A DNA stretch of 64,000 nt, taken from Micromonospora inyonensis. GTDB taxonomy: Bacteria; Actinomycetota; Actinomycetes; Mycobacteriales; Micromonosporaceae. The notes beneath the pieces were generated by a model. The model did not search any database and had not been told where the DNA came from. It saw only the letters and a list, made by a program, of their open reading frames with translations. Of this stretch, positions 1 to 8,471 are shown piece by piece (the stretch's first letter is position 1; every line of letters begins with the position of its first letter). The position numbers and the translations under genes are program-made. The stretch is taken from NCBI RefSeq assembly GCF_900091415.1, contig NZ_FMHU01000002.1:1-64000 (forward strand). Direction: 5' to 3'.

Positions 1-1122
1 GCGGCGCGTTGGAGAACTTCAATATCCAGCTTGACCTGACCGCGACGGTTTCAAGGCGGGCAGCGCGGAGGCTGAGGCGTACCGCAAGGCGACTCTGGGC
101 ACGGCCGAGGCCGCTGATTTCGCCACGTTGAAAACGGCGGGGATGACCGATGCGGAGATCGCCGCCGCCGACGCGTCGGGCCGGTACCGGGCGCAGGCGG
201 ACCGTGCGTCCGAGGGGTCCGTGGGGTTGGTGACGCGGCCCGGGATGCGCTACCGCCGGTGCAGACGTTCACGGATTTCCTGGATCAGTCCACCGGACGT
301 GCCTTCACCGCGCTTGAAGCGAACATGCGGATGGCGTCGGCGTTCCGCGAGCTGGGTGAGGCGGCGAAGGAGGGTGCCGGTAAGGGCATCAACGAGAACA
401 CGGAGGCCGGGGAGCGTAACCTTCAGATGCTGATGGCCGCTGCCAAGGCCGCCAAGGAGAACGCTGCGACGATTCGGGAAACCACCGGCAATCACCAGAT
501 GGCCTCTGAGGTGATTGAGCAGAGCCGCGCGAAGTTCCTCGCCGCCGCCGACGCGATGGGCGTCGAGAAGGGCCGAGCTGTTGCGCTGGCGAACAGCCTT
601 TTCGGCATCCCGAACATCAACCGGACCGTGAAGGCCGACACGGGGCCCGCGCGTAGTCAGGTCAGCGCGTACAGGCAGTGGCTGGCGTCGGTGAACCTGG
701 ACAAGACCAGCACGGTGCGGCAGCGGATCATCGCCGAGCAATACACCGCCCGGGGCGGGCCCCGCGAGTTCAACCGGTGGGGTGGCGTGTACGAGCACGC
801 GGCCGAGGGTGTGCTGCGGGAGGCGCAGATCGCCGCCCCGGTCTCCCCGGCCCGGTACGCGTGGGCGGAGCCGGCCACGGGCGGCGAGGCGTTCATCCCG
901 CGGCACGGTAACCCCGAGCGGAGCCTGGACATCTTGTCGCGGGCGGCCCGCTGGTACGGGCAGCAGATCATCCCGGCCACCGCGTCGCTGACCCAGTCCG
1001 CAGGGACCACCGAGGTGCGGGTGTTCATCGGCGACCAGGAGTTGCGCGGGATGGTGCGGGTCGAGGTGGCGGACCACAACCGGGGGCTGCGGAGGCGCGT
1101 GAGCGCCGGGGCGGGGAGGTAG
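1..1122 (+). pseudogene. Tail tape measure protein, C-terminal part, frameshifted at the window edge
   Basis: This is the last half (about residues 381-754) of the tape measure protein whose full gene is at 47,273-49,537. Two one-base deletions, near 43 and at 214-217, break the frame. From about 259 to the stop at 1120-1122 the frame is intact and the protein is identical to the other copy. I read the breaks as sequence errors at the contig end, not as a true pseudogene. Confidence 0.9.
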
Positions 1123-1126
1123 ACGC

Positions 1127-3145
1127 GTGCCTGACCTGTATCCGAACTACGCCGCGCTCGCCGCCGCGAAGACGGAGGGTGTGGACTACACGCGGACGGC
1201 GATCCGGCCGACCGGGTCGACGTGGGCGGCCATCGCCATCCACGGCGGTCTGATCGAGGCCGGAGCGGGTCCGGTCGCCCGCGCGGTGGCTGGCGACCGG
1301 ATGGCGTTCTACGAGTTCGCGGGGATTCAGCCGGCGAACAATTTCGCCGAGCTGCATATCACCAGCAGTAATTTTGATGAGCCGATGTGCGAAAGTCTCG
1401 TCGCCGCAGCCCACCGGGTGATCAGCTTTCACGGGTACACCGGCACGACTGGGGTCGCGGAAACGCTGATCGGGGGGCTCGACGCCGGTCTGCGGGATCG
1501 CATCAAGGCGGCGTTGGAGCTGGCCGGGTTCGTGGTCACCATAGCCGCCAGTGAGCTTGCGGGCGCGGATCCGACGAACATCTGCAACGACGGGGCGACC
1601 CGGGCCGGAGTGCAGATCGAGATGTCCCGCGCACTGCGGGAGTCATTCTTCCCGGGCGGGGACCTGTCGCTGTCCAGCCTGACCGGCACCGCCCGCACGG
1701 CCGTGTTCGACGCGTACGTGGAGGCCATCCAGTCGGCTGCGGTGCTGTCCCTCACCTACGACGACACCCTGTCGCGGGTGCGACTGGCCGGGGTTGCCCC
1801 CGGCATCTGGGACACGTTCACCCGGGCCGTCACCGACGGGTGGGGCGTGTCCGACTCGGGTCACACATGGCTGACCGTGGGGGCTGCGACCGCGTTTCAG
1901 GTGGCCGATGGGGTCGGTAAGCACGTGTTGGGATCGGTCAACGTCTCCCGCTGGTCACTGACCGGGTGGGCGGCCGACTCGGACCGGTCCGCGACCGTCT
2001 CCACGGATGCCCTGGCCGTTGGTGGAAGCCAGTTCGCGTCGCTGGTGGCCCGGTCCACCGACGACGGGGCGACCTGCTACCTGGCCCGCCTGGAGTTCAG
2101 CACGACGGCCGGGGTGATCCTGACCCTCCGCAAGCGGCTCGCCGGCACGGAGAGCCTGATCGTGCAGCACACCACTGGCCTCACGCACGTCGCTGGCGCC
2201 ATGCACGGCCTGCGGTTGCAGGTGGTCGGGTCGAGGCTGCGCGCGCGGGCGTGGTTGGCGTCAGGTGAGCAGCCGACTACGTGGCAGATCGACCAGACCG
2301 ACGCCAGCATCACCGCCGCCGGACGGGTCGGGCACCGGTCCATCCTGTCCAGCGCCAACACCAACACCCTTCCGGTCACCGCAAGCTGGGACGACGTGAC
2401 CAGCTACGGCACCGCCGTGGTCGAGCGGTCCACGGACTCGATCCGGTGGACGACGGTGCGCGGTGGCCTGGACCGTGACGGCACCGCCGGGGCTGCGGTC
2501 CGTGCCGATGACTACGAGTTCGCCGATCGTGCGGCGAATTTCTTCCGGGTGCGCGTCTACGACCCGGACAGCGGGCGCACCCTGGGGGCAGAGACCGACC
2601 AGATCACCCCGACCCTGGCCGGGGTGTGGCTCAAGTCCCTCATCCGGCCGTTCCTTAACCGTGTCGTGTCGGTGCGGGGGTACGGCGAGGTAACCCGCCG
2701 CAGCCGGGCTGGCGTGTTCGACGTGATCGGCCGGTCCTACCCGGTGGCGGTGACCGATGTGCGCGGATCCAGGCAGTGGGTACTGGAGGTCGTGACAGAC
2801 ACGGCGGACGACGCCTCCGACCTGGACCTGGTGCTGGCGTCCGGTGATGTGCTGCTGGTGCACGTGCCCGCCGCGTCGGGCCGGGTCAGCGCGGTACCGG
2901 GCGGCTATGTGACGGTCGGGGACGTCCGTGAGATCACCCCGCCGACCGTCGACCTGGTGCAGCGGGTGTTTGCCCTGCCCTGCGTGGAGGTCGCGGCACC
3001 GGGCCCGGACGTGGTCGGGGCGACAGTCACCTGCCAGACGGTGCTCAACACGTACGCGACCTGCCAGGACGTGCTCGACGCCCACGACACATGCCTCGAC
3101 CTGCTGGAGCTGGTGGGCGACCCGGCCGATGTGGTGGTGCCATGA
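1127..3145 (+). CDS. Tail tip protein with N-terminal poly-gamma-glutamate hydrolase-like domain
   Basis: A 672-residue protein starting at GTG 1127 behind a GGGGAGG ribosome site. Residues 1 to about 200 look like the poly-gamma-glutamate hydrolase family (PghP/YjqB, zinc peptidases): IHGG with His39, Glu44, the ITSSNFDEP stretch, FHG with His102, and VQIEMSR with Glu165. The middle (about 230-420) resembles a concanavalin/LamG-like sugar-binding fold and the next part an Fn3-like module; both are weaker calls. Its place directly after the tape measure is where distal tail or tip proteins sit, so the enzyme domain is probably carried on the virion and acts on a surface polymer during adsorption. 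The substrate is unknown; a general amide-bond hydrolase is possible. Confidence 0.8.
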   Translation: MPDLYPNYAALAAAKTEGVDYTRTAIRPTGSTWAAIAIHGGLIEAGAGPVARAVAGDRMAFYEFAGIQPANNFAELHITSSNFDEPMCESLVAAAHRVISFHGYTGTTGVAETLIGGLDAGLRDRIKAALELAGFVVTIAASELAGADPTNICNDGATRAGVQIEMSRALRESFFPGGDLSLSSLTGTARTAVFDAYVEAIQSAAVLSLTYDDTLSRVRLAGVAPGIWDTFTRAVTDGWGVSDSGHTWLTVGAATAFQVADGVGKHVLGSVNVSRWSLTGWAADSDRSATVSTDALAVGGSQFASLVARSTDDGATCYLARLEFSTTAGVILTLRKRLAGTESLIVQHTTGLTHVAGAMHGLRLQVVGSRLRARAWLASGEQPTTWQIDQTDASITAAGRVGHRSILSSANTNTLPVTASWDDVTSYGTAVVERSTDSIRWTTVRGGLDRDGTAGAAVRADDYEFADRAANFFRVRVYDPDSGRTLGAETDQITPTLAGVWLKSLIRPFLNRVVSVRGYGEVTRRSRAGVFDVIGRSYPVAVTDVRGSRQWVLEVVTDTADDASDLDLVLASGDVLLVHVPAASGRVSAVPGGYVTVGDVREITPPTVDLVQRVFALPCVEVAAPGPDVVGATVTCQTVLNTYATCQDVLDAHDTCLDLLELVGDPADVVVP

Positions 3146-4257
3146 GACCGGTCAGCGAGCGTTTCCTCCGCGCTCTGCGGGGCTCGCATCGCATGGTGGT
3201 GCAGGCACGTGTGGTGGCCCCCGGCTCGACCGGGGTCAACCCGGACGGCACGGACATTCCGATCCTCGACGGCGACGTGCAGATGGACGGGTCCGCGCAG
3301 GTCCGCTCCACCCTCGATCTCACCACTGAGGGGAGCTTGTGGCCGACCCGCGCGTCGAGTCTGCTCGCCCCGTACGGCAACGAGTTGTTCGTGCGGCGGG
3401 GTGTCCGCTACGGCAACGGCGTCACCGAGTGGGTGTCCCTCGGCTACTACCGGATTTATACGCCGGAGCAGGATGACGCCCCGCGCGGCCCGATCCGTGT
3501 CATGGGCCGGGACCGCATGTCGGGGATTGTGGACGGGCGGATGGTTGCCCCGGTCCAGTTTCCCGCCACCACCACCTACGGGCAGGTTATGTCCACGTTG
3601 GTGACGGACATCTACCCGTGGGTGACCATCGAGTGGGACGACAGTACCGCCGACCAGCAGATCGGCCGGCAGATCATCGCCGATGATGACCGGTATCAGG
3701 TCCTCCACGACCTCGTCACGTCGGTGGGCAAATCGTGGTGGTGGGACCACCGGGGTGTCCTCGTCATCCGCACACCCGTCTCCTCCGCTCAGCCGGTGTG
3801 GGAGGTCAACCACGGTGAGGGCGGGGTGCTCGTCAAAATCGGCCGCAGGCTGACCCGGGAGGGCGTGTACAACGGGGTGATCGCGGTGGGCGAGGGCGCG
3901 GACACGTCCACACCGGCACGGGCCGTCGTCGTCGACAACAACCCCGCCAGCCCGACATGGTGGGACGGCCCGTTCGGCAGAGTCCCGCGTCGGTACTCGT
4001 CGCCCCTGATCACCTCGCAGGGGCAGGCGGACATCGCCGCCGCGTCGCTGCTGACCGCCCAACTCGGCCTGCCGTACGCGGTGGATTTCACCGCAGTGCC
4101 CAACCCGGCGTTGGAGCCGGGCGACCCGATACGGGTCCGATACCCGGGCCGCTCCGAAATCCACGTCATCGACCGGCTCACCGTTCCGCTGGCTCCAGGT
4201 GAGGCGATGCCCGCCTCCACCCGCCAGCAGACCACCATCCTGCTCGGGAGGCTCTAG
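3142..4257 (+). CDS. Minor tail protein, DUF5047-like
   Basis: A 371-residue protein whose ATG overlaps the previous stop as ATGA, so I prefer it to an in-frame ATG 51 bases upstream inside the preceding gene. The N-terminus (MRPVSERFL) and the pattern of a beta-rich protein with many Trp and Gly match the DUF5047 proteins found behind the tape measure in actinobacteriophages. These are taken to be tail-tip or baseplate components. No catalytic motif is visible. Confidence 0.7.
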   Translation: MRPVSERFLRALRGSHRMVVQARVVAPGSTGVNPDGTDIPILDGDVQMDGSAQVRSTLDLTTEGSLWPTRASSLLAPYGNELFVRRGVRYGNGVTEWVSLGYYRIYTPEQDDAPRGPIRVMGRDRMSGIVDGRMVAPVQFPATTTYGQVMSTLVTDIYPWVTIEWDDSTADQQIGRQIIADDDRYQVLHDLVTSVGKSWWWDHRGVLVIRTPVSSAQPVWEVNHGEGGVLVKIGRRLTREGVYNGVIAVGEGADTSTPARAVVVDNNPASPTWWDGPFGRVPRRYSSPLITSQGQADIAAASLLTAQLGLPYAVDFTAVPNPALEPGDPIRVRYPGRSEIHVIDRLTVPLAPGEAMPASTRQQTTILLGRL

Positions 4258-4949
4258 TGTCGTACCCGTCCGATGACCTGGTGCCGCTGCTCGTCCCGCA
4301 GCCCACCGCCGGGGTCCAGCTGAGGCAGGGCATTGTGCGGGCATGGGATCCGACGACAGCGCAGAGCACAGTCGAGGTCGACGGGGTCAACGTCACCGAC
4401 CTACCGGTCCTCAACACCACCGAGGTGCTGGTGCTCGCCCCCGGTGACACGGTGGCCATCCTCACCACCGGGCAGGCTGCCTCGTCGTGGGCGATCCTCG
4501 GCCGGCTCACCATCCCCGGCTCCCCGGCTGCGGCGTCGGCCCTGGACGCGATCCGCACCACGTCGGAAACGGTGGCCGCCTACGAGACGACGTCCTCGTC
4601 CACCTGGGGGGACCTGGCCACCCCCGGGCCGGTCGTGTCGGACGTGCTGATCGGCCCGTCCGGTAGGTGCCTGGTCCTGATCACGTCCACCATCACCATG
4701 CTCGTCGCGGCCGGCGGCGGGGAAATGGCCTACGAGATCAGTGGAGCCACCACCGTGCCGACGGGTGACACCCCGCCGTCGCTGGCCTACTACGGGCCCG
4801 CCGGGTCCGGACCCACCGCCACCCGGCTGGTACTGCACGAGGGCCTCAATCCGGGCCTGCACACGTTCACCGCGCGCTACGTCTCCGAGATGGATCCCGG
4901 CGGCGAGGCACGGTTCGGCGGCCGGAACCTGACAGTGATCCCCCTCTGA
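4257..4949 (+). CDS. Tail tip / baseplate protein with OB-fold-like N-terminus
   Basis: A 230-residue protein; its GTG shares one base with the upstream TAG. Residues about 20-90 (QGIVRAWDP, then TVEVDGV and LAPGDTVAIL) resemble the OB-fold hub/spike modules of gpV/gp5-type proteins. The rest is a beta-rich region without recognisable motifs. Position between the DUF5047-like protein and another minor tail protein supports a structural role at the tail tip. Confidence 0.55.
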   Translation: MSYPSDDLVPLLVPQPTAGVQLRQGIVRAWDPTTAQSTVEVDGVNVTDLPVLNTTEVLVLAPGDTVAILTTGQAASSWAILGRLTIPGSPAAASALDAIRTTSETVAAYETTSSSTWGDLATPGPVVSDVLIGPSGRCLVLITSTITMLVAAGGGEMAYEISGATTVPTGDTPPSLAYYGPAGSGPTATRLVLHEGLNPGLHTFTARYVSEMDPGGEARFGGRNLTVIPL

Positions 4950-4964
4950 CCACGGAAGGACATC

Positions 4965-5522
4965 ATGGCTGGAGAAACGTCGATATACGGCCTGCCGTAC
5001 CTGGAGCCGGATGACCCGCCGGACATCGCAGGCGCTACCCAGGATCTCGCCGAGGCGGTCGAGACGGAGCTGCAGCGCATCGAGTCGACACCGCAGCCGG
5101 TCGACGCGCACCAGGCCGCCAACGACACGACGTCGTCGCAGGCATACCAGCCGGGCACCACCCACGGGACAGCGTTCACCGCCCCGCCTAGCGGCCGGGT
5201 GTACATCACTGTCTCCGCCTCGCTGGGCACCAACGCCGTCACGTCCGTAGCCGGCTCCCTGCTGGCGTTCGAGGTGCGCATCGGCAGCTCCGTCGGATCC
5301 GGCACCGTCGCCGTGACCGCCGACGACACCCGCGCGGCAGGCCCGTGGCGGCCCAACAACTCCGACGTCGGCTACAAGTACTCGCCTGCCGAGCGGCGGA
5401 CCCTGGTGCCCGGACTGACCCCGGGCGGTGCCTACAACGTGCGGTCGCTGTTCCGCAGCGACACGTCGGGTGCCACGGCGGCGGTGCTCAACCGGTATGT
5501 ACTCGTCGAACCGTCTCCATAG
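4965..5522 (+). CDS. Minor tail protein
   Basis: A 185-residue protein with a clear GGAAGGA ribosome site. The opening YGLPYLEPDDPPDIAG followed by an amphipathic helix is typical of short tail-fibre or receptor-side proteins of actinobacteriophages, where it probably forms the trimerising stem. The Ser/Thr/Gly-rich beta part (about 60-185) would be the exposed head. No depolymerase motif is seen. Confidence 0.55.
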   Translation: MAGETSIYGLPYLEPDDPPDIAGATQDLAEAVETELQRIESTPQPVDAHQAANDTTSSQAYQPGTTHGTAFTAPPSGRVYITVSASLGTNAVTSVAGSLLAFEVRIGSSVGSGTVAVTADDTRAAGPWRPNNSDVGYKYSPAERRTLVPGLTPGGAYNVRSLFRSDTSGATAAVLNRYVLVEPSP

Positions 5523-5532
5523 GGAGGAACTG

Positions 5533-5778
5533 ATGTTCTCTATCGAAGAGTGGCGGCTCTCGGGCTGGCTGCTCGCCCGCCGCGACATCCCCGAATCTGA
5601 GCGTCAGGGGCTGCTGGACGCGAACCTCGCCGACGGGAACGTGTACTCGCAGGACGACCCGACGCCGGAGCAGATTCCGCCACCGCCGAAGACCGTTTTC
5701 CGGTTCGTTGACGCCCCGGTCATCGAGGAACCCGTCGAGATCCCAGAACCCCCCGAGGTTCCCGAGGAGGGGCAGTGA
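5533..5778 (+). CDS. Small acidic proline-rich protein, unknown
   Basis: An 81-residue protein beginning MFSIEEWRLSGW, with AGGGAGGA seven bases before the ATG. An N-terminal helix is followed by an acidic tail rich in Pro and Glu (many PEP/PPP steps). Its stop overlaps the endolysin GTG. Position suggests a tail-tip accessory or a lysis-linked protein; nothing in the sequence decides. Confidence 0.65.
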   Translation: MFSIEEWRLSGWLLARRDIPESERQGLLDANLADGNVYSQDDPTPEQIPPPPKTVFRFVDAPVIEEPVEIPEPPEVPEEGQ

Positions 5779-6719
5779 TCGTCTCTGGGGTCAGGTACGT
5801 CGCCGGACGTAACGCCTACAGCGACCGGGACAGCACGAAATGCGGCATCGCGATCCACAACACCAGCAACGACGCGAGCGCCGAGCAGGAAGCAAGCTAC
5901 GCCACCAGACGCACAGACGAGGTCAGCGCGCATTTCTACGTCGACGCTGACTCGGTGATCCAGTCGCTGGACACCCGGGCCCGCGCCGGTCACGCCGGTT
6001 CCAGCACCGGTAACGAGAACGCCATCGCGGTGGAGATCACCGGGGTCAACGGCTGGACCAGGGAGCAGTGGCTCCAGCGGGTGGCGTGGGACCGGCTCGC
6101 CCAGGTGCTCGCCGTCGTGTGCCGCGAGTACGACATCGCCCCCCGCCGCGCCACCGTCGTCGAGATGACGTCCAACCCCCGGGTCCGGGCTTTCTACGGC
6201 CACGACGACATGCGCCGGGCGTGGGGTGGCACCACGCACACCGACCCCGGCCCCAACTTCCCCTGGGACCACCTGCTGACCAAGGTCCAGCACGCGCTGG
6301 CCGGAGAGGACGACGACATGCCCAGCGCCGATGAGGTCGCTGCCGAGGTGTGGAGCCAGCCGTACCGCGACTACAACCTGCCGCCGGTCGACGGCAAGCC
6401 GGCGGTGCGGCCGACGTCCGCGATCCTGCTCGACGCCCGTACCGACGCAGCCCGCACCCGAGCTGAGGTGACCGCGCTCCGCAGCGAGGTGCGGGCCCTG
6501 ATCGACGCGCAGCAGGGTGTCGACGGCCGGGCGATCCTCGCCCGCCTCGACGAGCACGCCCAGGCCGAACGGGAGCGCGACGAGGCCGCCGCCCGCCGGG
6601 ACGCCGACCTGCTCGCCCTCGTCCAGCAGGGACAGGACGGGACGCTCGACGCGGCGGAGGTGCTCCGACGGATGGGCGAGCTGCTCGCCACCGCCGGCCA
6701 GGGGCAGGCACGTGAGTGA
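5775..6719 (+). CDS. Endolysin: N-acetylmuramoyl-L-alanine amidase (Amidase_2/PGRP type)
   Basis: A 314-residue lysin predicted to cut the MurNAc-L-Ala bond of peptidoglycan at the end of infection. The zinc ligands of amidase_2 are visible: His28 (IAIHNT), His155 and Asp157 in THTDPGPNFPW, with a conserved GHAGSSTGNENAIAVEI stretch around 72-88. Residues from about 195 form a charged coiled coil rather than a recognised wall-binding domain. The GTG start overlaps the previous stop, and holin-like genes follow with four-base overlaps, giving a lysis cassette. There is no signal peptide, so release should depend on a holin. Confidence 0.9.
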   Translation: MIVSGVRYVAGRNAYSDRDSTKCGIAIHNTSNDASAEQEASYATRRTDEVSAHFYVDADSVIQSLDTRARAGHAGSSTGNENAIAVEITGVNGWTREQWLQRVAWDRLAQVLAVVCREYDIAPRRATVVEMTSNPRVRAFYGHDDMRRAWGGTTHTDPGPNFPWDHLLTKVQHALAGEDDDMPSADEVAAEVWSQPYRDYNLPPVDGKPAVRPTSAILLDARTDAARTRAEVTALRSEVRALIDAQQGVDGRAILARLDEHAQAERERDEAAARRDADLLALVQQGQDGTLDAAEVLRRMGELLATAGQGQARE

Positions 6720-6982
6720 CGCTGCAGCAACGCATCCCGCTGGTGCGGGACCTCACCACGCTCGCCGCCGGGGTGGCGGGGTTCGCGTACGCGTTGAAGA
6801 CGGGCGCGGACTGGCCGGCGTTGCTCGTGAGCGCCGCGCTGATGGCCGGGCCGGGGGTCGTGCATCTGCTGCTGGCGGGGCATACCCCGGGCGCAGCGTT
6901 GTCGTCGGCGCCAGCATCGCCGGCACCGCCCTCGCCCTCGCCGCTGCCCTCGTCCGCGCCCTCGGCGGGTGATCCGCGGTGA
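6716..6982 (+). CDS. Small membrane protein, putative holin
   Basis: An 88-residue protein with two hydrophobic stretches (about 14-27 and 33-54) and a C-terminal tail rich in Ala, Pro and Ser. The GTG start overlaps the endolysin stop. Two membrane segments next to an amidase fit a class II holin, but a better holin candidate lies at 7276-7539, so this could be an antiholin or accessory lysis protein. Confidence 0.5.
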   Translation: MTLQQRIPLVRDLTTLAAGVAGFAYALKTGADWPALLVSAALMAGPGVVHLLLAGHTPGAALSSAPASPAPPSPSPLPSSAPSAGDPR

Positions 6983-7215
6983 GCCCGTACAGGCGGCCTG
7001 TCCCGGTGTGGTACGCGCTGCTCGCCGTCCTAGTGTCCGTGCTGGCCGTGTCGGGGGCGGGTATCTGGTATACGCACCGCGCGCAGGCCGACGCCGATCA
7101 GCGGTGGTGTGAGCTGCTGACTGTGCTGGCGGACCGGAGTCCGCCGCCGGAGACGGAGCGCGGCCAGCGGATCGCGCTGGAGGTCGCCGAGCTGCGCGCC
7201 TCGCTTGGCTGCTGA
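6979..7215 (+). CDS. Single-span membrane protein of the lysis cassette
   Basis: A 78-residue protein: N-terminal basic stretch, one membrane helix (about 11-30), then an extracellular-side region of about 45 residues ending in a helix and a Cys. The layout is that of an inner-membrane spanin-like or Rz-like protein, although Gram-positive hosts do not need a classical spanin. It overlaps the preceding gene by four bases (GTGA). Confidence 0.5.
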   Translation: MSPYRRPVPVWYALLAVLVSVLAVSGAGIWYTHRAQADADQRWCELLTVLADRSPPPETERGQRIALEVAELRASLGC

Positions 7216-7228
7216 CCTGACCAACCTC

Positions 7229-7253
7229 GGCCCGGACCGCGCTGGTCCGGGCC
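7229..7253. terminator. Perfect 10-bp hairpin between lysis genes
   Basis: GGCCCGGACC at 7229-7238 pairs with GGTCCGGGCC at 7244-7253 around a five-base loop. There is no T-run, as is usual in GC-rich actinobacteria. It lies inside the lysis cassette, so it may be a leaky terminator, an mRNA-stabilising hairpin or a timing element in front of the holin gene. Confidence 0.55.
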
Positions 7254-7275
7254 TCGTCGTACCTGGAGGCACCTC

Positions 7276-7539
7276 ATGGAGTACGGACCCACCCAGCCCG
7301 GCAGCACCGTGCCGGCCTCGCAGAGCACCGAGCCGCTGTGGACCGTCGGCGGCATCACCGCGGCGGTCACCGCGACCCTCGCTCTCCTCGTCGCGTTCGG
7401 CCTGGAGGTGACCGACGAGCAGGAGACCGCGATCCTCGGTGTGGTGGCGGTGGTCGCGCCGCTGATCGTGACCGCGGTCGCCCGTGGCCGGGTGTACGCC
7501 CCGGCGACCGTGGCGCGGCTGCTGTCCGGTCGCCGGTAG
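7276..7539 (+). CDS. Holin-like protein
   Basis: An 87-residue protein with membrane helices at about 23-43 and 52-70, a short connecting segment (EVTDEQETA) and a basic C-terminus. This compact two-helix pattern with TDEQ between the helices is common among actinobacteriophage holins. ATG with GGAGG eight bases upstream. It is the last rightward gene before the convergent terminator. Confidence 0.65.
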   Translation: MEYGPTQPGSTVPASQSTEPLWTVGGITAAVTATLALLVAFGLEVTDEQETAILGVVAVVAPLIVTAVARGRVYAPATVARLLSGRR

Positions 7540-7596
7540 GATCACCAGCGCGGTGCCCCCGTTGACGGCCGTCCGGAGGGTGCCGACCAAACAACC

Positions 7597-7636
7597 AGCG
7601 CCCCCACTCTGGCCTCGCGGCCGGGGTGGGGGCGCT
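7597..7636. terminator. Bidirectional terminator between convergent operons
   Basis: An 11-bp perfect stem, AGCGCCCCCAC at 7597-7607 with GTGGGGGCGCT at 7626-7636; the loop holds a further GGCC/GGCC pair. It sits between the end of the lysis genes (+) and the end of the minus-strand cassette (stop at 7661). Its arms nearly repeat those of the hairpin at 8472-8502. Confidence 0.8.
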
Positions 7637-7660
7637 TCGCTGTGTTCGGACCCGGGTGGA

Positions 7661-8074
7661 TCAGCGGCGACCGTCACGAATCTGGTAGAGACGTGCCGGC
7701 TTGACCCTGGCAGCGTTGGCGATGTCGGCGCGCGGCAGTTCGGTGCGAAGGGCAGCGCGGATCAGCTCGTCGCGGCGGGCCACCAGCTCCGCGTGCCCCT
7801 CCTCCAGCTTGGCGATCTCGGCGGCGGTGTCGTCGATGTCGGACAGCAGGATTTGCGCGCTGGTGGCCACCGCACCGACCATGTACGACTCGGCGATTGC
7901 CTGCGAGACGACCTCGACGCCGGATGGGGTGAGGGTGCGGGTGTCGGCATCCCAGAGGTCGGGGTCGTCCGCGATCTGGTCGACCATGACGGCGACGGAC
8001 TCGAGGGCGGCGGCGAGGGTGTCGATGTCGTGGCGGTCCTGGATGGCGCGGGCAAGGTCGTCGATGCTGGTCAC
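7661..8074 (-). CDS. Small protein with C-terminal helix-turn-helix
   Basis: A 137-residue protein read from GTG 8074, which overlaps the stop of the upstream GNAT-like gene as GTGA; the open frame continues upstream but runs through that gene. Residues about 80-105 form a charged helix. The end (ELPRADIANAARVKPARLYQ) reads as a helix-turn-helix of the type that recruits DNA by a final recognition helix. It may be the regulator of its own operon through the palindromes at 8432-8467; that link is inference. Confidence 0.6.
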   Translation of the reverse strand: MTSIDDLARAIQDRHDIDTLAAALESVAVMVDQIADDPDLWDADTRTLTPSGVEVVSQAIAESYMVGAVATSAQILLSDIDDTAAEIAKLEEGHAELVARRDELIRAALRTELPRADIANAARVKPARLYQIRDGRR

Positions 8075-8421
8075 CACTGGTCTCCGTCTTCGTCGGCGTA
8101 CAGGTTGGCGCAGCAGGTGTTGCAGTCGGGCATGACGAGTCCGCCAACGCGCTCGGCGAAACGGTTGCCGTCGTCGGTGCGGTGGCTGACGGGCGCGTGG
8201 AAGATGTCGATCTCGCTGGCGGCCTGCTGGTAGAGGGCGGTGGCGTGTCCCTGGCCCCGGTGGTCTTCGTGGGTCCAGACGTTGAGGATCTCGCCGGTGG
8301 CAATCTCGACCCACAGCTCCGCGATGCGCTCGCCGTCGATGGTGATGGACCAGAGGTGATCGATGCGGGTTTCGCCGGGGTAGGTGTCGAGGGTGCGGGT
8401 GATGGTTGCCGTCGCCGTCAT
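8071..8421 (-). CDS. GNAT-like N-acetyltransferase (small)
   Basis: A 116-residue protein. WVEIATGEILNVWTHEDHRG followed by QGHATALYQQA carries the R/Q-G-x-G/A acetyl-CoA loop of GNAT enzymes; substrate unknown. The C-terminus has an unusual CNTCCANL cysteine cluster. I chose ATG 8421 because the promoter -10 (TATACG, 8430-8435) lies eight bases upstream and would place the transcript start at or near that codon. An in-frame ATG at 8427 lies too close to the -10. Confidence 0.6.
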   Translation of the reverse strand: MTATATITRTLDTYPGETRIDHLWSITIDGERIAELWVEIATGEILNVWTHEDHRGQGHATALYQQAASEIDIFHAPVSHRTDDGNRFAERVGGLVMPDCNTCCANLYADEDGDQW

Positions 8422-8429
8422 GCCCATAG

Positions 8430-8467
8430 CGTATAGCGCGCTTTAGGGGCCTGTCAAGCGCGCTATA
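8430..8467 (-). promoter_or_regulatory. Leaderless promoter covered by two AGCGCGCT palindromes
   Basis: On the minus strand TTGACA (8452-8457) and TATACG (8430-8435) are 16 bp apart. TATAGCGCGCT (8432-8442) and its inverse AGCGCGCTATA (8457-8467) overlap the -10 and touch the -35 box. Each arm contains the self-complementary octamer AGCGCGCT. This is the arrangement of a repressor operator that blocks polymerase. It drives the GNAT/HTH pair only. Confidence 0.75.
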
Positions 8468-8471
8468 GAAA

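Noticed and set aside
2905-4344. Long antisense open frame (479 codons) across the tail genes, with many similar ones elsewhere, e.g. 11,799-12,095 or 37,448-39,223
   Set aside because: In DNA this GC-rich the opposite strand lacks stops by composition. The translations are Arg/Pro/Gly/His-rich, lack domains and mirror well-supported genes.
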